Below, in pieces: positions 1-6,926 of a DNA stretch of 8,701 nucleotides. Numbering within the stretch: the stretch's first letter is position 1; each line of letters opens with the position of its first letter. Below the pieces are notes generated by a model. It ran no database searches. It saw nothing but the letters and a program-made list of their open reading frames with translations, and was not told the origin of the DNA. The translations under genes and the position numbers were made by a program. The stretch comes from Bdellovibrionales bacterium (GTDB taxonomy: Bacteria > Bdellovibrionota > Bdellovibrionia > Bdellovibrionales > UBA840), in contig JAGRAL010000277.1 of the NCBI GenBank assembly GCA_020434605.1, forward strand, positions 1 through 8,701, given 5' to 3'.

Positions 1-2
1 AG

Positions 3-341
3 CGCGAGGCAACCGGAGAAGAAAAGTTTGATTATAATACCAAAGATGGTGGTTTTTTTATTGGATATAAATTTCCGGCTTACATACAAGTGTGGGCGTC
101 GTATATTATTAAACATGAGGCTACACTAAAAGAATACAATGCGGGAGCTGATGTTGAAACAGAAGGGAAAGGATATAACATAGGTGTTGGTGTTCGCGGT
201 ATTCCTTTTGTTACAGTAAATATTAGCTATCAAGAACGAGATATAGACACAGTTGGGGATGCAGATGGACTTAGTGGAAACAAAGTTAAGTTAACAATGT
301 TATCATTAAGCTTACCTTATAACTTCCCGTGGAAGCCGTAG
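3..341 (+). CDS. C-terminal part of an outer-membrane beta-barrel protein (5' end outside window)
   Basis: The reading frame is open from the first complete codon at position 3 to the TAG at 339-341, so the gene starts upstream of the window and 112 codons are visible. Internal GTG codons such as the one at 90 are not needed as starts. The residues alternate between polar and hydrophobic/aromatic in several stretches (for example FFIGYKFPAYIQVWASYII, GYNIGVGVRG, FVTVNISYQE, VKLTMLSLSL), separated by short charged or Gly/Asp-rich turns. This is the pattern of transmembrane beta-strands and hairpins in an outer-membrane barrel. The family and function cannot be told from this fragment. Its stop codon overlaps the GTG start of the next gene by one base (TAGTG), suggesting translational coupling. 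Confidence 0.6.
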   Translation, partial: REATGEEKFDYNTKDGGFFIGYKFPAYIQVWASYIIKHEATLKEYNAGADVETEGKGYNIGVGVRGIPFVTVNISYQERDIDTVGDADGLSGNKVKLTMLSLSLPYNFPWKP

Positions 342-883
342 TGAAGAAGAAAATAGTTGTAATACTATTTTTGATCGTGGCTGCAGCAATTGCGGCCACA
401 GTTTTTTATTGGGAGAAGCAGCCTTCATATACACTGGTTAAGGTTATATCAGCAGCTAGGGATGGTGATGCTGAACGGATTGAGCGTTACATTGATATTG
501 AAGCAGTATCAAACTCTGTAGTTGAGGAAGCATTAAGACTTTCCGAAAAAAAGTTTTCTGTAATTGCAAAAGTAGAACCTAGTTCTTCTAAAGCCAGAGT
601 TTTCTTAAAGCAAATGGCTCATAGTTTTATTCGCGATATACTAAATAGCAAAACTCCAGGTTTTAAATTTAAGGAAATGTCTGGGCTTACATTTTTTCTT
701 TTAAAGACAAAACTATTTGTTGATTTTCTAAGTCAAAAAATTGTGGCGCAGTCCGAGACGATTGTGGATGTGTCCTATGATTTAAAGCCACTATTTGATC
801 AAAGTTATTTAGCTGTATTTACCTATAAAAAAATAGGAAACGAGTGGATATTGTTTGAAATTAAAGAACTAGATCGCCATTAA
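341..883 (+). CDS. Membrane-anchored protein resembling DUF2939
   Basis: This 180-residue protein starts with a basic MKKK followed by a hydrophobic segment (about residues 5-23), either a signal anchor or an uncleaved signal peptide, placing the rest in the periplasm. The region after it (about 28-65, with ISAARDGDAERIERYID) resembles the DUF2939 family, in which a helical 'gets n-GD-a-l-yvD' segment follows an N-terminal anchor. The C-terminus (AVFTYKKIGNEWILFEIKE) looks like a closing pair of beta-strands. The function is unknown. I chose GTG at 341 because GGAAG at 331-335 is well spaced from it and it overlaps the upstream stop. GTG at 329 is possible but would add EAVV before the basic start and has no such site. 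The 3' end overlaps the convergent methyltransferase gene by four bases. The family call rests on motif memory only. Confidence 0.7.
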   Translation: MKKKIVVILFLIVAAAIAATVFYWEKQPSYTLVKVISAARDGDAERIERYIDIEAVSNSVVEEALRLSEKKFSVIAKVEPSSSKARVFLKQMAHSFIRDILNSKTPGFKFKEMSGLTFFLLKTKLFVDFLSQKIVAQSETIVDVSYDLKPLFDQSYLAVFTYKKIGNEWILFEIKELDRH

Positions 884-1797
884 CGCTGTAGTATCCAGGT
901 TAATTCATTTTTATTTTGGTATAAATGAAACAACTTAGAGTTTGGTATTTTTTGAAAATCTTCTACTAAGCTTGGGTTAAATTTGTCCTGAAGTTTTACC
1001 GTGCAAACAAAAGTTTTAATTGTATCAGCAGTCATCCAATATTGAACAAGCTCAAGTAATTTCTCTGGGTAACAAGCAATATCTGATAATAACCATGAAA
1101 CCTCGGGCACATCCTCTTTACGCAACTTAAAGGCGTCTTGCGCTAAGTAGGTAACATTGCTAGCGGCTAGAATTTTTTTATCTAAAGGTGCTTTATCCAC
1201 ACTAATTACTTTTGAAGCATGGTTTTTCAAAACCCAGGTCCATCCTCCTGGACAAGCCCCCAGATCCATAACAATGTCATTATTAGTCGGAGGAGAAATA
1301 TGACAAGTAAAAGTTTCCCAAAGTTTTAGGTACGCACGGGATGGGGGGGAAGTTTTATCTTCATTAAACTCCACTTGTCCCATCGGTGCATTTGCTGATG
1401 TTCTTAACGAGTAAAGAATAGTAGTTTCATCTAGTAACATCCACTCAGCAAAAGGGCTTAAGTTATCAAGATAGTTATAGCGCTTTGGTTTAAATACCTT
1501 GATATTTTCTTCGATCAATTTGGTTCTGCGGTGTAGATAAGGGGTATAGGATTGCCAAGCACCTCTAAAAATACTTCGTAGTTTGTTAGAAGCATCTTTG
1601 ATCGATTCTATTTTTAAAACTTTTGGTTCTAACCATACTGTATTTGGCCATATCCATTTTTTATCGGTTTGTTCGTGTACAAAGAATATGAGATCTTCTT
1701 GTGTATACTGAACTCCTTCTAGCTCAACCTTTAGTTGTTCTGCTAGGTGGATAGGGGATATAAGAACAGAATGTATAGGTAGATCAGACTTATACAT
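880..1797 (-). CDS. rlmM: RlmM-like 23S rRNA 2'-O-ribose methyltransferase (FtsJ/RrmJ fold)
   Basis: The C-terminal half is a Rossmann-fold SAM-dependent methyltransferase closely resembling E. coli RlmM, which 2'-O-methylates C2498 of 23S rRNA. The SAM-binding motif I is MDLGACPGGWTW (177-188), nearly identical to RlmM. The K-D-K-E catalytic tetrad of the FtsJ group can be placed at K158 (SRAYLKLWE), D239 (LLSDIA), K268 (CTVKLQ) and E298 (KNELTW). At 305 residues it is about 60 shorter than E. coli RlmM, and the first ~145 residues are divergent, so I cannot confirm the THUMP RNA-binding domain of the family. The ATG at 1797 lies inside the end of the RlmI-like gene (8-base overlap), so the two are probably translated as a coupled pair. 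A run of seven C residues in the coding strand (plus strand 1343-1349) precedes K158. The exact target nucleotide is inferred from the family. Confidence 0.8.
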   Translation of the reverse strand: MYKSDLPIHSVLISPIHLAEQLKVELEGVQYTQEDLIFFVHEQTDKKWIWPNTVWLEPKVLKIESIKDASNKLRSIFRGAWQSYTPYLHRRTKLIEENIKVFKPKRYNYLDNLSPFAEWMLLDETTILYSLRTSANAPMGQVEFNEDKTSPPSRAYLKLWETFTCHISPPTNNDIVMDLGACPGGWTWVLKNHASKVISVDKAPLDKKILAASNVTYLAQDAFKLRKEDVPEVSWLLSDIACYPEKLLELVQYWMTADTIKTFVCTVKLQDKFNPSLVEDFQKIPNSKLFHLYQNKNELTWILQR

Positions 1798-3031
1798 TGT
1801 ACGCTGCCATACATTTAAGATAGTAACCTTGCGAAAACTCTAAAAGCCACGGGTGGTCAGGGCTGTGTCCACCTTTATATATCCACTGCAGATTTTTTTG
1901 ACTCAGCTGATGCGCTCTAGCGATTGCATTTGAAAAGTCCTCTTCATTGACTAAGCCTGAGCAGGAGCAAGTAATGTACATGCCGTTACTTGCGAGCCTG
2001 AACATGCTTTCTTTATTTAGTTTAGTATACGCTTTTAAACCTAAGACCAAATCTTTTTTCTTTTTCACAAAGGCAGGAGGATCACAAATAATAATATCGT
2101 ATTGCCCGTGTATTTTTCCCCAGTCTTGCATAACATCCATTTTTATAGCCTGTACGTTATTTGAATATTGCGAAACATTTTTGTAGGCTAAGTCTAAGGC
2201 GCTGGCAGAGCTGTCGGCTAAATCACAATGGGTTTCAATTCCAAGCTGTTTAAAGTAATGTGCTAAGTGCGAACTCCATTGCCCTACGTAACAACAAATA
2301 TCTAAAATGCGGACGGTTTTTTGCTTCATTCCTTTTAGTAGTGGTAAAATATGATTTACATTTTGTTGTTGGTCTAAAAAGAACCCTGTTTTTTGACCAT
2401 GTAGTAAGTCAGCGTAAACTTTAATTGTAGTATCCTGATGTCTTAAAAGAATTTCTTGATTTTCTAAGTCGGCATCGCCAAAAACGAGCTCTTTGCCTTC
2501 TACTTCTAGACCCTCAAGTGTACGAGATGTAGAGTTTTTGGCTACTACAAATGAATATGAAGGAATCTGTAGATGTTCTTTAGCAAAGATATGTAAAGCC
2601 TCAGTAATCATGGGGAGTAGGGTATCTGCGCCGGCGGTGTGTGGCTGAATTACAAACACACTAGATTGATTGTTTGTTATAAATCTATCAATGATAAGAC
2701 CAGGAATTCCATCAGCCTCTGAAAAGATAAGGCGATAGCTTGCCTTATCTACCCCAGTAAGAGTGCGAAGTTGTTGTGCGTGAATTAGTTTTTTTAACGC
2801 CCATTTGTGATCGGGAACTTCAGTTTTTTGACGACTTAATACACGAAAGCAAATCAATGAGTTAGGGTGTCCGTAGCCGTAGGCCAGAAAGTCTCCGCTA
2901 CTATCATGTAATTCTAACAGTGCCCCCGGCTCGATTCCCTTAGGGCTATGATTTAACTCATTCGAGAATATCCAAGGGTGTAGATACTTAAATCGCTTGT
3001 GTGCGTCCTTACTTAATGTCCAAACTTTCAT
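1790..3031 (-). CDS. rlmI: RlmI-type 23S rRNA (cytosine-C5) methyltransferase
   Basis: This 413-residue protein aligns along its length with E. coli RlmI (396 aa), which makes m5C1962 in 23S rRNA. The N-terminal PUA-like RNA-binding domain (about 1-75) contains HPWIFS (18-23). A middle domain carries the family signatures SYRLIFSEADGIPGLIIDR (98-116) and GQKTGFFLDQ (212-221). The Rossmann domain has motif I LDICCYVGQWS (243-253), motif IV DPPAF (317-321) and motif VI TCSCSG (354-359). C357 aligns with the Cys of the SCSG motif in RlmI, and C355 is an extra Cys nearby. The protein ends with the SPDHPWL and GYYLKC elements expected for the family. ATG at 3031 begins the protein at the expected distance from the PUA domain; the ribosome site is weak (TGAG, 8 bases upstream). 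It is the first gene of an operon with the RlmM-like gene. The family is clear; orthology to RlmI rather than a close paralogue is likely. Confidence 0.88.
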   Translation of the reverse strand: MKVWTLSKDAHKRFKYLHPWIFSNELNHSPKGIEPGALLELHDSSGDFLAYGYGHPNSLICFRVLSRQKTEVPDHKWALKKLIHAQQLRTLTGVDKASYRLIFSEADGIPGLIIDRFITNNQSSVFVIQPHTAGADTLLPMITEALHIFAKEHLQIPSYSFVVAKNSTSRTLEGLEVEGKELVFGDADLENQEILLRHQDTTIKVYADLLHGQKTGFFLDQQQNVNHILPLLKGMKQKTVRILDICCYVGQWSSHLAHYFKQLGIETHCDLADSSASALDLAYKNVSQYSNNVQAIKMDVMQDWGKIHGQYDIIICDPPAFVKKKKDLVLGLKAYTKLNKESMFRLASNGMYITCSCSGLVNEEDFSNAIARAHQLSQKNLQWIYKGGHSPDHPWLLEFSQGYYLKCMAAYNV

Positions 3032-3052
3032 ATATTTTACTCATTTTATCGG

Positions 3053-3071
3053 TTGCGGATTTCTACCGCAA
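3053..3071. repeat. Perfect inverted repeat in the divergent rlmI/ABC1 intergenic region
   Basis: TTGCGG (3053-3058) and CCGCAA (3066-3071) form a perfect 6-base inverted repeat around a 7-base spacer. It is GC-rich compared with its surroundings. It sits 22 bases upstream of the rlmI-like ATG and 85 bases upstream of the ABC1 kinase start, inside the 124-base region between the two divergent genes. It could be an operator half-site pair or a small hairpin in the rlmI leader. It lacks a T-tract on either strand, so it is not an intrinsic terminator. No convincing -35/-10 pair for either gene was found in this region apart from a TATAAT at 3151-3156. Confidence 0.35.
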
Positions 3072-3155
3072 ATAAGTCAATTCGTCTACATTGATAGCAA
3101 ATTATTCAAACGACAGATTCATTTATAGGAATAGCTTATCTTAGGTCTACTATAA

Positions 3156-4493
3156 TTGAAAAAAATCACTTATACTCCAGGGCCAATGCAAAAAAAGTTT
3201 AAGACATCCTCTACTTCACGTCTATTTACATTAGGTAAAGCAGTGGCTAGTGCCTCCGCTTCTTACGTATACGACAAAGTCAGAAACACTAAGGATAACG
3301 TTGAGAGGATACAGGCTGCCACTGAAATCATTAAATCGATGGGTGAATTAAAGGGCGGTTGGATGAAGTTAGGGCAAATGCTATCAATCACCGAGGGTGC
3401 TATTATCCCCAAAGAAATCACGGATTTGTTTAGAACCCTACAAAAAGATTCTCCGTCATTAGAGTTTTCGGTCGTTGAAAAACTATTTTTTGAACAATTT
3501 CAAAAGAAACCCAAAGAGGTATTTTCTTACTTTGATGAAACAGCCATAGCAGCTGCATCGATTGGACAGGTTTACCGGGCACGTTTGATGTCGGGCGACT
3601 GGGTGGCGGTTAAAATACAATACCCTAATATTGCATTAGCTATTGAGAATGATTTAAAGAGCGTTGATAAGATCGATATGTTTGTAGGTTTATTTATGAC
3701 TTCAAAACCTAATTTAAATGATTTGATCGTAGAGCTCAGACGCTGTCTTTTAGAAGAGTGTGACTATCATACAGAAGCAAGACATACGATTTATTTTGGC
3801 TACCAACTAGATCCTCATTTTCCTAATATTAAAATTCCAAAAGTTTACAGTGATGTGTCCTCTGAAAGTATATTGGTTACTGAGTTTGTAGAGGGTGAGC
3901 CGTTTGAAGACACAATGGTTTACGACCAAGAGACCAAAGACAAATTAGGCGCCACACTTTATGAGTCATTTATGTTTTGCTTTTTTCATTTAAAAAAAAT
4001 TCATGCTGACCCACAAAATGGTAACTTTTTGTTTAACTCAGGCCAAATGATTTGGTTGGATTTTGGTGCTGTTCGTAGTTTTGACACGGATTTTGTGGAA
4101 GATTATTGTATGCTTCAATACTCGGTAGAGGTAGATGATATAAATATCTATAAAAAAGCAGCAAAAAACCTACGTGTTCTTCAAGATGGAGACACTGAAG
4201 ACTTTATTCAAACTCACTTTGACTTAGTTAAAAAAATCTATTCACCATATATTCAGCCGGGAGTATACCAAGCACAGTATCCCAATGCCTTGGGTATGAT
4301 TCGAGATTTTGTCACTGATATTTCGTGGAAAAACAGACCTTCTCCTAGGCAAGAGCTGGTACTGCTTGATAGAAATAATATAGGTCTATTTATGAAATTA
4401 AAAGCATGGAATCCTAAGGTGGATTGGGTGGGCCTAAGAGATAAGTGGAGAGCTCCTGTGTTAGAATCCGCCAAACGACGCTACGGTGTTTAG
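3156..4493 (+). CDS. ABC1/AarF/UbiB (ADCK) family atypical protein kinase-like protein
   Basis: The protein is a 445-residue member of the ABC1/UbiB/ADCK atypical kinase family. Family hallmarks are all visible: the N-terminal KxGQ motif (K71-LG-Q74), the Ala-rich nucleotide loop AIAAASIGQVY (130-140) replacing the glycine-rich loop, VAVK with the ATP-binding Lys K153, the ExD motif (E201, D203), the catalytic loop HADPQNGNF (283-291, D285 and N290) and the metal-binding DFG (302-304). The loop reads QNGN where most members have HPGN. No transmembrane helix is evident at the C-terminus, unlike UbiB proper, so a cytosolic or peripheral protein is more likely. Bacterial members are tied to quinone synthesis or lipid metabolism, but no such genes are nearby and the role here is open. 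The start is ambiguous: TTG at 3156 gives MKKITYT, with AGG ten bases upstream; ATG at 3186 has AGGG only three bases upstream. The conserved region begins after both. Confidence 0.88.
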   Translation: MKKITYTPGPMQKKFKTSSTSRLFTLGKAVASASASYVYDKVRNTKDNVERIQAATEIIKSMGELKGGWMKLGQMLSITEGAIIPKEITDLFRTLQKDSPSLEFSVVEKLFFEQFQKKPKEVFSYFDETAIAAASIGQVYRARLMSGDWVAVKIQYPNIALAIENDLKSVDKIDMFVGLFMTSKPNLNDLIVELRRCLLEECDYHTEARHTIYFGYQLDPHFPNIKIPKVYSDVSSESILVTEFVEGEPFEDTMVYDQETKDKLGATLYESFMFCFFHLKKIHADPQNGNFLFNSGQMIWLDFGAVRSFDTDFVEDYCMLQYSVEVDDINIYKKAAKNLRVLQDGDTEDFIQTHFDLVKKIYSPYIQPGVYQAQYPNALGMIRDFVTDISWKNRPSPRQELVLLDRNNIGLFMKLKAWNPKVDWVGLRDKWRAPVLESAKRRYGV

Positions 4494-4530
4494 GTATCAG
4501 AGGATATTTTTTCGTATCTAGGTTTTTTGC

Positions 4531-4559
4531 TTGCCGAATCAACACAGTCTTTGTAAAAG
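4531..4559 (+). promoter_or_regulatory. Possible sigma-70-type promoter of the amino acid importer operon
   Basis: TTGCCG (4531-4536) and TAAAAG (4554-4559) are separated by 17 bases, each matching the consensus at four of six positions. The element lies in the 93-base gap between the ABC1 kinase gene and the binding-protein gene, about 28 bases before its ATG. The match is weak and the gap contains no clear terminator, so read-through from the kinase gene is also possible. Confidence 0.3.
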
Positions 4560-4586
4560 CAGAGGATCAAGTTTGGGGAGTTTATT

Positions 4587-5336
4587 ATGAATTTTTTATT
4601 AGCCGCAGTCCTATTTTTTTCTGTATCTGAAGCAAGAGACTTTAAAGCAATTAAAGAATCTGGAACCATTGAGATAGCTACTGAGGGTGCCTTTGCTCCT
4701 TTTAATTATTTTAAAGGAAAAGAACTTACTGGTTTTGAAGTAGATGTGGCTAATGCCGTAGCTAAAGAACTGGGTTTAAAAGTAAACTGGAAAACATACG
4801 GGTTCGACTCACTTTTAATTGGTCTTAATCAAAATAAGTATGATGTAGTGATTGCGTCTCATGGAATTACACCAGAAAGAGCTAAGGCTGTTGAGTTCAC
4901 AAACCCACATTATTGTACAGGTGGTATTATTGTGACTAAAGCAGGTGGACCACTAACAGCAAAAGACTTGGCTGGAAAGACAGTGGCTGTCCAAGTAGGG
5001 ACAACTTACCTAACGGCTTTACAAAAAGTTCCTGGTTTAAAAGATATTAAAACATACCCAAAAGATACGGATTCATTTCAAAATTTAATGGCTGGACGAG
5101 TGGACGCACTTGTGACAGATCGCTTTATTGCCAAAGAATCAATTCAAGCTCATGCCAAAAAGATGAAAATGGTAACTGGCGATCTTCTGTTTTCAGAACA
5201 AGTGGCAATGGCTGTAGCTAAAAATAACAAAGGATTAGTCGAAAAATTAAACGAAGGGCTTAAGAAAATTTTAGCTAACGGAGTTTATAAGTCGATTAGC
5301 GAAAAATATTACTCAGAAGACATTCGTTGTAAGTAA
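4587..5336 (+). CDS. Periplasmic polar amino acid-binding protein of an ABC importer (SBP family 3)
   Basis: This 249-residue protein is the extracytoplasmic solute receptor of the importer encoded with the next two genes. It is a two-lobed family 3 binding protein. Family landmarks are TEGAFAPFNYF (32-42) at the ligand pocket, GFEVDVANAVAKELG (49-63), GITPERAKAVEFTNPHY (93-109), in which R98 is the usual ligand-carboxylate Arg, VAVQVGTT (133-140) and LVTDRF (175-180), with D178 the usual amino-group partner. A short signal peptide is likely (about 1-16, cleavage after VSEA). Its n-region lacks Lys or Arg, and no in-frame start exists upstream because a TAA at 4554 is reached without another start codon. 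The ribosome site GGGGAG (4575-4580) is well placed six bases before the ATG. The pattern suits histidine, lysine/arginine, glutamine or glutamate; the exact ligand cannot be read. The permease starts two bases after its stop. Confidence 0.9.
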   Translation: MNFLLAAVLFFSVSEARDFKAIKESGTIEIATEGAFAPFNYFKGKELTGFEVDVANAVAKELGLKVNWKTYGFDSLLIGLNQNKYDVVIASHGITPERAKAVEFTNPHYCTGGIIVTKAGGPLTAKDLAGKTVAVQVGTTYLTALQKVPGLKDIKTYPKDTDSFQNLMAGRVDALVTDRFIAKESIQAHAKKMKMVTGDLLFSEQVAMAVAKNNKGLVEKLNEGLKKILANGVYKSISEKYYSEDIRCK

Positions 5337-5338
5337 TC

Positions 5339-6109
5339 ATGACATCTGTCGCCCAGCCTAAAGGTCTTAAATATATTGATTCCAAGCTAAAGTCGCTTTT
5401 GGTGCTGGCATGGATTACTGTAAGCATTGCGGTCGCATACATTATCCTTAGAGTAGTTGTTCCAATGATGCCCGAACCGATTGGCTCTCGTGCTGACCTT
5501 TTTATTGAAGGAGCAAGAACGACAGTCTATTTAACTCTGATCGCAGGATTTTTTGGATTATTGATTGGCTTTATTTTAGGTCTAAGCAAATACAGCGCAA
5601 ATAAAGTCATAAACCTACCAGCATCATTTTTAGTATGGGTTCTTCAAGGAACGCCATTGATTGTTCAGATTCTTTTTGTTTATTATGCGCTTCCAGAAAT
5701 CATTCCTTTTTTAAAATTAAATGAATTTACAGCTGCTTGTCTTGCATTGGCATTAAATGTGGGTGCTTACAACGCAGAGGTAATACGTGCTGGCGGCGAA
5801 GCGATTCCTAAGGGGCAGTTTGAGGCTTCGCACTCGCTGGGGTTTAGTAAAATTCAAACGATGCAATTTATTATTCTGCCTCAGGCAATTCGCATTGTAA
5901 TACCTCCGCTTATTAATAATATTATAGCACTATCAAAAGACTCTTCTCTTGCTTCGGCTATTGGGCTTTTAGAGCTGACCTTATCTGGCCAAAGAATTTC
6001 TAGCGAAACCTTTATGCCAGTACCAGTATTAACAACTATTGCTATGATTTATTTGCTCCTAACATTTATGATTAACGTAGTGACTTATCTTGCTAAGAGG
6101 TATTTATGA
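5339..6109 (+). CDS. Amino acid ABC importer permease (HisM/GlnP-type)
   Basis: This 256-residue inner-membrane protein forms the translocation channel. About six hydrophobic segments can be placed at 20-41, 62-84, 93-117, 130-149, 185-212 and 230-250. The first is an extra N-terminal helix compared with the five-helix core of HisM/GlnP-type permeases, whose conserved start is at ARTTVYLTL (59-67). The QGTPLIVQ segment (103-110) is typical of polar amino acid permeases. The cytoplasmic EAA loop, which docks the ATPase, runs from about 152 to 183 (EAIPKGQFEASHSLGFSKIQ, then the LPQA end). Only one permease gene is present, so a homodimer is expected. The start lies two bases after the binding-protein stop with no good ribosome site, suggesting translational coupling. 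Its TGA overlaps the ATPase start in ATGA. Confidence 0.92.
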   Translation: MTSVAQPKGLKYIDSKLKSLLVLAWITVSIAVAYIILRVVVPMMPEPIGSRADLFIEGARTTVYLTLIAGFFGLLIGFILGLSKYSANKVINLPASFLVWVLQGTPLIVQILFVYYALPEIIPFLKLNEFTAACLALALNVGAYNAEVIRAGGEAIPKGQFEASHSLGFSKIQTMQFIILPQAIRIVIPPLINNIIALSKDSSLASAIGLLELTLSGQRISSETFMPVPVLTTIAMIYLLLTFMINVVTYLAKRYL

Positions 6110-6825
6110 TTTCTATAAAGAACTTGCATAAATCCTATGGAACTCACGAAGTCTTAAAAGGTATTTCTCTAGAAGTGCAAAAACAAGAAGTAGTAGCCAT
6201 CATTGGACCTTCTGGATCAGGTAAATCTAGTTTTATACGAACAATCAATGGTCTTGAAACTTTTCAGCAAGGTGAGATAGTTGTCGATGGTGTACGAGTT
6301 TTACCAGACACGTACAATCAAAGTCTTACTAAAAAAGTTGGAATGGTATTTCAAAGCTTTAATCTTTTTCCACATATGTCTGTGATAGATAATATTACCC
6401 TTGCCCCCATGGAAGTAAAAAAGGCTGAGAAAGAAAAAGCCATCGAACAAGCTAAGGTTTTATTAAAGAAAGTCGATCTTTCTGCACATGCTTATAAATA
6501 CCCACATCAATTATCCGGTGGGCAGCAACAGCGTGTCGCTATCGCCAGAGCTTTAGCGCTGGATCCGCAAGTTATGTTGTTTGATGAAGTAACCAGTGCT
6601 TTAGACCCTGAGATTACTCATGAGGTCTTAAATGTTATGAAGGATTTAGCAGTTTCTGGAATGACGATGTTGGTAGTTACGCATGAAATGAACTTTGCTG
6701 AAAAAGTTGCTGATCGAGTAATATTTTTTGACTCAGGTATTATTATTGAAGAGGGAGACCCCAGTCTCTTTTTTAAAAACCCTGCTACTGATCGTGCTCG
6801 CTCATTTTTAAATCAGATGGCGTAG
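6106..6825 (+). CDS. Amino acid ABC importer ATP-binding protein (GlnQ/HisP-type)
   Basis: This 239-residue cytoplasmic ATPase powers the importer. All nucleotide-binding elements are intact: the A-loop Tyr Y11 (SYGTHEVLKG), Walker A GPSGSGKS (34-41), Q-loop Q83 (VFQSFNLFPH), ABC signature LSGGQ (136-140), Walker B VMLFDE (156-161), D-loop SALD (164-167) and switch His H193 (VTHEM). VFQSFNLFPHMS and EVTSALDPE are typical of the polar amino acid (PAAT/HAAT) subfamily, and the length is normal. The ATG lies within the permease stop (ATGA) and has AGAGG at 6096-6100 five bases before it, inside the permease gene. It is the last gene of the operon. No clear intrinsic terminator follows before the promoter of the next gene. 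Confidence 0.95.
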   Translation: MISIKNLHKSYGTHEVLKGISLEVQKQEVVAIIGPSGSGKSSFIRTINGLETFQQGEIVVDGVRVLPDTYNQSLTKKVGMVFQSFNLFPHMSVIDNITLAPMEVKKAEKEKAIEQAKVLLKKVDLSAHAYKYPHQLSGGQQQRVAIARALALDPQVMLFDEVTSALDPEITHEVLNVMKDLAVSGMTMLVVTHEMNFAEKVADRVIFFDSGIIIEEGDPSLFFKNPATDRARSFLNQMA

Positions 6826-6866
6826 TACTCGACCTTTGTGCAGTAATTAGCAATTCAAAAAATCTT

Positions 6867-6895
6867 TTGGCCTATGAAATCTTTCGCTCTATACT
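6867..6895 (+). promoter_or_regulatory. Probable sigma-70-type promoter of the carbonic anhydrase-like gene
   Basis: TTGGCC (6867-6872, four of six consensus bases) and TATACT (6890-6895, five of six) are separated by 17 bases. Transcription would begin near 6902, giving a leader of about 25 bases that includes the strong ribosome site GGAG at 6917-6920, six bases from the ATG at 6927. This suggests the gene is transcribed independently of the importer operon. Confidence 0.5.
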
Positions 6896-6926
6896 TGATG
6901 ATGTAAAAGTATAAAAGGAGTTTAGA

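Noticed and set aside
329..341. GTG at 329 as start of the DUF2939-like gene
   Set aside because: It puts EAVV before a typical basic signal start and has no ribosome site; GTG at 341 has GGAAG at 331-335.
1947..2186. Plus-strand open frame inside rlmI
   Set aside because: It is antisense to conserved RlmI motifs and has no recognisable product.
3075..3080. Minus-strand TTGACT as -35 of an rlmI promoter
   Set aside because: At 16-18 bases downstream there is only CGCAAC-like sequence, with no acceptable -10.
4253..4474. Minus-strand open frame inside the ABC1 kinase gene
   Set aside because: It is antisense to a conserved coding region and has no recognisable product.
4495..4512. Possible terminator TATC-AGAG-GATA plus T6 after the ABC1 kinase gene
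   Set aside because: The stem is only four A/T-rich base pairs, too weak to call.
4445..4630. 61-codon plus-strand open frame between the kinase and binding-protein genes
   Set aside because: It overlaps the ends of both genes in another frame and its product has no recognisable features.
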